DNA of 5,636 nucleotides from Methylophilales bacterium (GTDB lineage Bacteria; Pseudomonadota; Gammaproteobacteria; Burkholderiales; Methylophilaceae): assembly GCA_013205275.1 (NCBI GenBank), contig JABMNG010000071.1, positions 1 through 5,636 of the forward strand. Reading direction: 5' to 3'. Positions within the stretch are counted from its first letter, which is position 1. Each line of letters opens with the position of its first letter. Below, in pieces: positions 5,509 through 5,636 of this stretch. The notes under the pieces were generated by a model, which saw nothing but the letters and a program-made list of their open reading frames with translations, did no database searches and had not been told where the DNA came from. The translations under genes were made by a program, and so were the position numbers.

Positions 5509-5636
5509 ATGGATATATTAGCAACTATAAGAAAATGGGCTGCTGGGCTTGCAGAGACTGCAGTTAGTTTAATGGCACTAGCCATAACGGTTCAAATCCT
5601 AATGGGCTCATCAAGCGTACCCTTCCTAGGAGATGC
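5509..5636 (+). CDS. Probable small membrane-associated protein of unknown function, 5' part only
   Basis: The reading frame starts at the ATG behind a strong AGGAG site and stays open to the window end, giving 42 complete codons. The N-terminus is short and polar (MDILATIRKW, with R8 and K9), followed by a long non-polar stretch from about residue 11 to 33 (AAGLAETAVSLMALAITVQI, then LMG), interrupted only by E16, which suggests one membrane helix or an amphipathic segment. A Ser/Pro/Gly-rich turn, SSSVPFLGD, comes next. There is no clear signal-peptidase motif. I do not recognise the family with certainty. The long A+T-rich, repeat-filled leader in front (5336-5508) has no other gene and is presumably its control region. 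Length, family and further domains cannot be judged from this part. Confidence 0.75.
   Translation, partial: MDILATIRKWAAGLAETAVSLMALAITVQILMGSSSVPFLGD

Overview
The window reads as a piece of a gammaproteobacterial chromosome with low to moderate G+C. It starts inside the 3' end of the F1Fo ATP synthase operon (atpD tail, atpC), continues into the amino-sugar genes glmU and glmS in the familiar atpDC-glmU-glmS order, and then leaves core synteny. All four core proteins look most like gammaproteobacterial versions. A low-G+C marine or symbiotic lineage, such as a relative of the SUP05/Thioglobus group, would fit, but that is only a guess from composition and style.

Layout: 1-612 is the last 203 codons of atpD; 626-1051 is atpC, followed by a clear intrinsic terminator (1070-1097). 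glmU (1129-2484) and glmS (2488-4317) are separated by 3 nt and form one unit. GlmU makes UDP-GlcNAc from GlcN-1-P, and GlmS makes the GlcN-6-P at the head of the same pathway, feeding peptidoglycan and LPS. On the opposite strand, convergent with glmS, lies a two-gene operon: a GTG-started S4-domain RNA-binding protein of the YbcJ family (5162 to 4920) overlapping yaeQ (4930 to 4382) by 11 nt, with a perfect TATAAT -10 box in front.

The most unusual item is at 5258-5335: a second, orphan copy of the last 25 codons plus stop of glmS, in the same orientation as the intact gene and about 1 kb downstream. It matches the end of the intact glmS at 59 of 78 bases and 22 of 25 residues, and most differences are synonymous, so it looks like the tail of a different, diverged glmS allele rather than a recent duplicate. 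The 3' end of glmS is the classic attTn7 target, so this is best read as a scar of insertion or allele replacement at a known integration hotspot. In hand-counted sample lines, glmU-glmS is about 10 points lower in G+C than both the atp genes and the yaeQ block, which fits an imported glmUS pair but does not prove it.

The last part (5336-5508) is a very A+T-rich, non-coding leader with three successive pairs of short direct repeats and two dyads. It ends in a strong ribosome binding site and the start of a small, probably membrane-associated protein that runs off the window. No RNA gene, IS element, CRISPR array or recognisable transposon end was seen. I see no convincing complete new system; the glmS scar and the repeat-rich leader deserve the second look.
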